This document shows positions 3,411 through 6,065 of a stretch of 6,065 nt of DNA, in pieces. Position numbers and translations under genes: made by a program. Source of the DNA: Zetaproteobacteria bacterium (lineage in GTDB: Bacteria > Pseudomonadota > Zetaproteobacteria > Mariprofundales > Mariprofundaceae); assembly GCA_021545665.1 (NCBI GenBank), contig JAJRTX010000120.1, positions 1 through 6,065 of the forward strand, given 5' to 3'. Under the pieces are notes generated by a model. That model ran no database searches, was not told where the DNA came from, and saw only the letters and a program-made list of their open reading frames with translations. The stretch's first letter is position 1. Each line of letters starts with the position of its first letter.

Positions 3411-6065
3411 ACAAGCTCTCCAATTTCTTTTGGTACCAGATAGCAGTGCGGCACGTAGAGTTCGTCGTGTACTGGTGGAGAATTCTGCGTGTTCAGGCAT
3501 TGTCGTCGGAACTTGGTCAGAGCTTGTTGAATATGCAAGAAATGCATACCTCATGCCTGTTCAGCATGGGAATTGGGATGAAGTATTCCATACCACCCTG
3601 AGTCAGATGACGGATGCGTTTTGGGCAGAGAGTTATTCGGTTTCTCCCCAGGAGGCGGCAGCAGCGATTGAAGAGGCGTTATGTGAAATTGTGTCTGCAT
3701 CCGACCCTTGTAAGGAGCTAATCATTCCAAATCCGGAAAAGTTCCCGGAACGATCACGTAAACATATTGAAGACATCGTTCAGTTAGCCAGGGCAATAGA
3801 AGGAATATTGCCCGGCCATTTAGCGGTAATTCGGGATTTAATTGCCGCAGCATCTGCTGACGCTATTCAGAGAATATATGTGTATTACGTTGATGGCGTA
3901 CCACCATTGACGCGATGGCAGATGTCACTCATTGAGAAGCTGAATAATGACGCCGGAACATCCATTGATGATCAGTACAATTCTGTCCTACATGATGTTC
4001 TTTCCGAGGGCGCACGCTCAGGTGAACCCAATAGTCTCGCTACACTAAAAGCAGGCTTGTTCCAGGCTCCTGAAAGCAAGGAAGAACTGGATAACTCCAT
4101 TCAGTGGGTGGGCGCACGAGACTATCTCGAAGAGGCGGAAATAGCGGCGGGCATGGTTCAGTCGATGCTTGAAGATCATGCTGATCTAAAGTTGGCTGAC
4201 ATTGGCTTGTTGCTTCCGGACAGCTTTGAATATTCAGTGGCTGTCGACGATGCATTCACGCGTGCGGGTCTGGCGATCTCTGGCCTGCCGGTTGAGCGAT
4301 GGCAACGTGACTTGGGGCGTGAGGCCCTGTTCCATTTTCTCTACTGTCGACAGAAGCCTGCACCGGCTATGGCTCTGGCAGTGTGTTTGTCCTCACCCCT
4401 GATGCCCTGGTCTCGTGAAGAGGGTGCGGTGCTTGCCCAGAACGTCATGGATGGTGACTACACATTTCGGCCTTTTCATTCAGCAGGAAAAAATGCACGG
4501 GCCATGCTGGATCTTATTCGTGAGGGAGATGAGGAGCCAAAAACACTGATCCAGACGTTGCAGTCATTTGCTTCCTTGCTCGATGGTGGAGATGAGTTTG
4601 TTGGACACGTCTATCAGGCCAGATCCACAGCAGATAGTCTATGCGCGTTGCTGGAGAATATGTCTGACATTGATTGGGTGGGGTTACGTCGTGCGTCGAG
4701 TCCGAAAACCATCACAACAGGCGAGTCTCCTAACTTCAATCTCGAAGGCATCACAGTATGGCGGGAGAGCCACGAGCCGTGGCGGCCAGTCAAGCAATTA
4801 ATTGTCTTTGGTTTTGCCACTGGTAACTATCCCACTGCGTCTGGGTCATCGCCAGTGTTCGTGGCTGATGATCTGAATGCTATTCGTGAATACCTGGATT
4901 TGGCCGTCGATACGCCTGCTGATGAGTTGATGCGCCGACGCGCACGCTTCAAACGCCAGTTATCTGCCGCTTCTGATTTTGTATGCTTTCTGATTCCTCG
5001 TCGGGATCCAACTGGCGCAAAACAGGCACCCTCGGAAAGTCTGGTGTTTATGCAGCAATTGTTTGAAGCACCGGAAGAGATGATTCTCGAACTGGATTCT
5101 GCCGAGGATCGGAATCATGTGCGTTACCTTGCCCAGGTGGAAGCCAGTGAGCCACAGCCTCCCCGAGCATTGAATGCCAATGATATTCAGTTCGATCGTG
5201 ATTTGTTGTCGTTGCGCACGGATTCAGAAGGGAACCTGAAACCGGAATCACCTAGCAGCCTGGAGACATTAATGGTCTCGCGCCTGGCTTGGCTATTGAG
5301 ACGTTTGCATGCTGAACCACTTGGGTGGGCCCCGGAGGGAGCAAACGTTATGTTGCTCGGTACGCTGGCCCATCAGGTTTTCGAAGAGTTGTTCCAAAAG
5401 GGGAATCCCCTTCCTGAAAGCGAAGAAATCAGCGAACGGGTTGCTGGGTTGCTTGATGATGCCATTCGGCAGCATGGTCCGTTCCTCAGGGGTCCGCAGT
5501 GGCAGGTAGAGCGACGCCATCTGGCGGCAGGGATTACCAAGGCGGCGTTAGCCTGGAGGGAGATAGTGCAAACGCTAGGCGCGGAGATACTCGGTAGCGA
5601 AGAATGGCTGGAGGGCACGCTCGATGATATTCCCATACATGGTCAAGCCGACGTGTTGCTGGGCCTATCAGATAACCGCTTGCTGGTTGTGGACTACAAG
5701 CGATCGAGTGCAAACAGTCGTCGGCCGCGCATGCAGAAAGGGTATGACAGCCAGGCTAGTCTGTACAGAACCATGCTCCAGACTGGTGGACCCAAGGACA
5801 AAGATAGCACTGATCTGAGTAATCACCTGAGCACAGTTGTACAGACAGGCATTGTTTACTTCATGCTAAACGACCAAACAGCACTATCTGATTCAGTACT
5901 GATCGAGTCGGGCGGGATTCCTGGCTGGGAGGTGATGGAGGGGGATGTTGCCAGTCCTGCGATCAAATTGATTAAAAAACGGCTGCGTGAAGTTAAGGCA
6001 GGTCTGCTATGCCTTAACCGGGAGGGTGATGCAGTGTTTTTTGATAAGCAGGCCGGTGTTAAGCC
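3388..6065 (+). CDS. AddB-like protein with inactive helicase region and RecB-type PD-(D/E)XK nuclease (3' end beyond window)
   Basis: The frame is open for 892 codons to the window edge. The N-terminal part has no Walker A motif where a true SF1 helicase would have it. Later segments still recall AddB/UvrD architecture: LADIGLLLPDS (from about residue 271) followed by an AFTRAGLAISGLP stretch, VKQLIVFGFATGNYPT (motif V-like), and MRRRARFKRQLSAASDFV (motif VI-like). The nuclease domain starts near SPSSLETLMVSRLAWLL. Its site is complete for the RecB family: H662 and E666 (LGTLAHQVFEELF), D755 (HGQADVLLG), D769-Y-K771 (VVDYKRSS) and Q789-x-x-x-Y793. The cysteine usual in the AddB iron-sulphur segment (LETYxxCPF) is absent here. 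AddB homologues pair with the AddA helicase-nuclease in processing DNA ends; a partner gene probably lies downstream. The start is the GTG at 3388, with a weak GGAG 13 bases upstream; TTG at 3358 is an alternative. Perhaps only the last few dozen residues are missing. Confidence 0.88.
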   Translation, partial: MIEAALHKQALQFLLVPDSSAARRVRRVLVENSACSGIVVGTWSELVEYARNAYLMPVQHGNWDEVFHTTLSQMTDAFWAESYSVSPQEAAAAIEEALCEIVSASDPCKELIIPNPEKFPERSRKHIEDIVQLARAIEGILPGHLAVIRDLIAAASADAIQRIYVYYVDGVPPLTRWQMSLIEKLNNDAGTSIDDQYNSVLHDVLSEGARSGEPNSLATLKAGLFQAPESKEELDNSIQWVGARDYLEEAEIAAGMVQSMLEDHADLKLADIGLLLPDSFEYSVAVDDAFTRAGLAISGLPVERWQRDLGREALFHFLYCRQKPAPAMALAVCLSSPLMPWSREEGAVLAQNVMDGDYTFRPFHSAGKNARAMLDLIREGDEEPKTLIQTLQSFASLLDGGDEFVGHVYQARSTADSLCALLENMSDIDWVGLRRASSPKTITTGESPNFNLEGITVWRESHEPWRPVKQLIVFGFATGNYPTASGSSPVFVADDLNAIREYLDLAVDTPADELMRRRARFKRQLSAASDFVCFLIPRRDPTGAKQAPSESLVFMQQLFEAPEEMILELDSAEDRNHVRYLAQVEASEPQPPRALNANDIQFDRDLLSLRTDSEGNLKPESPSSLETLMVSRLAWLLRRLHAEPLGWAPEGANVMLLGTLAHQVFEELFQKGNPLPESEEISERVAGLLDDAIRQHGPFLRGPQWQVERRHLAAGITKAALAWREIVQTLGAEILGSEEWLEGTLDDIPIHGQADVLLGLSDNRLLVVDYKRSSANSRRPRMQKGYDSQASLYRTMLQTGGPKDKDSTDLSNHLSTVVQTGIVYFMLNDQTALSDSVLIESGGIPGWEVMEGDVASPAIKLIKKRLREVKAGLLCLNREGDAVFFDKQAGVK

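Noticed and set aside
4040..5818. Several short frames of 64-87 codons on both strands
   Set aside because: All lie inside the continuous AddB-like coding frame, whose helicase-remnant and nuclease motifs are clear.
3388..6065. Housekeeping addB of a chromosomal addAB repair operon
   Set aside because: The neighbours are accessory nucleases under a WYL regulator, the protein is divergent, and the usual Fe-S segment cysteine is absent.

Overview
The window looks like an accessory, defence-island type region of a proteobacterium, most likely a gammaproteobacterium. This rests on sigma70-like promoter elements, the family of the regulator and codon use; no species can be named. It holds two divergent transcription units. 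No stretch longer than about 200 bases lacks a gene, and I see no tRNA, rRNA, CRISPR array, transposase or insertion sequence.

Left arm (minus strand): a WYL-domain transcriptional regulator of the BrxR/CapW type (512-1393), followed 16 bases after its stop by a 5'-intact but window-truncated gene (1-495) for a TPR protein with an acidic middle and a basic, low-complexity tail. The TPR gene is clearly more AT-rich than the rest of the window.

Centre (1394-1593): a compact control region. Two 19-bp perfect-arm palindromes lie end to end (1463-1481 and 1481-1499). The arms of the first carry the -35 hexamers of two back-to-back promoters, one for the regulator and one for the rightward operon. 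The second fills the -35/-10 spacer of the rightward promoter. This is the layout expected if the regulator represses both itself and the operon.

Right arm (plus strand, 1594 to the window end): four tightly packed genes with gaps of 14 and 18 bases and then a 23-base overlap. They encode (1) a small HNH nuclease with a C-terminal two-helix membrane hairpin, (2) a minimal staphylococcal-nuclease-fold protein with all key catalytic residues and no signal peptide, (3) a 364-residue protein with zinc-ribbon cysteines and a C-terminal region carrying a HEPN-like RX4H motif, and (4) a large AddB-like protein with a degenerate helicase region and a complete RecB-type PD-(D/E)XK nuclease site, cut by the window edge.

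Taken together this is a WYL-controlled, multi-nuclease operon. A working model (inference) is an anti-phage or anti-plasmid system in which the AddB-like protein, probably with a UvrD/AddA-like helicase encoded beyond the window, processes foreign DNA, while the membrane-anchored HNH, the SNase and the putative HEPN protein act as further nuclease effectors. I do not recognise this gene set as a named defence system.
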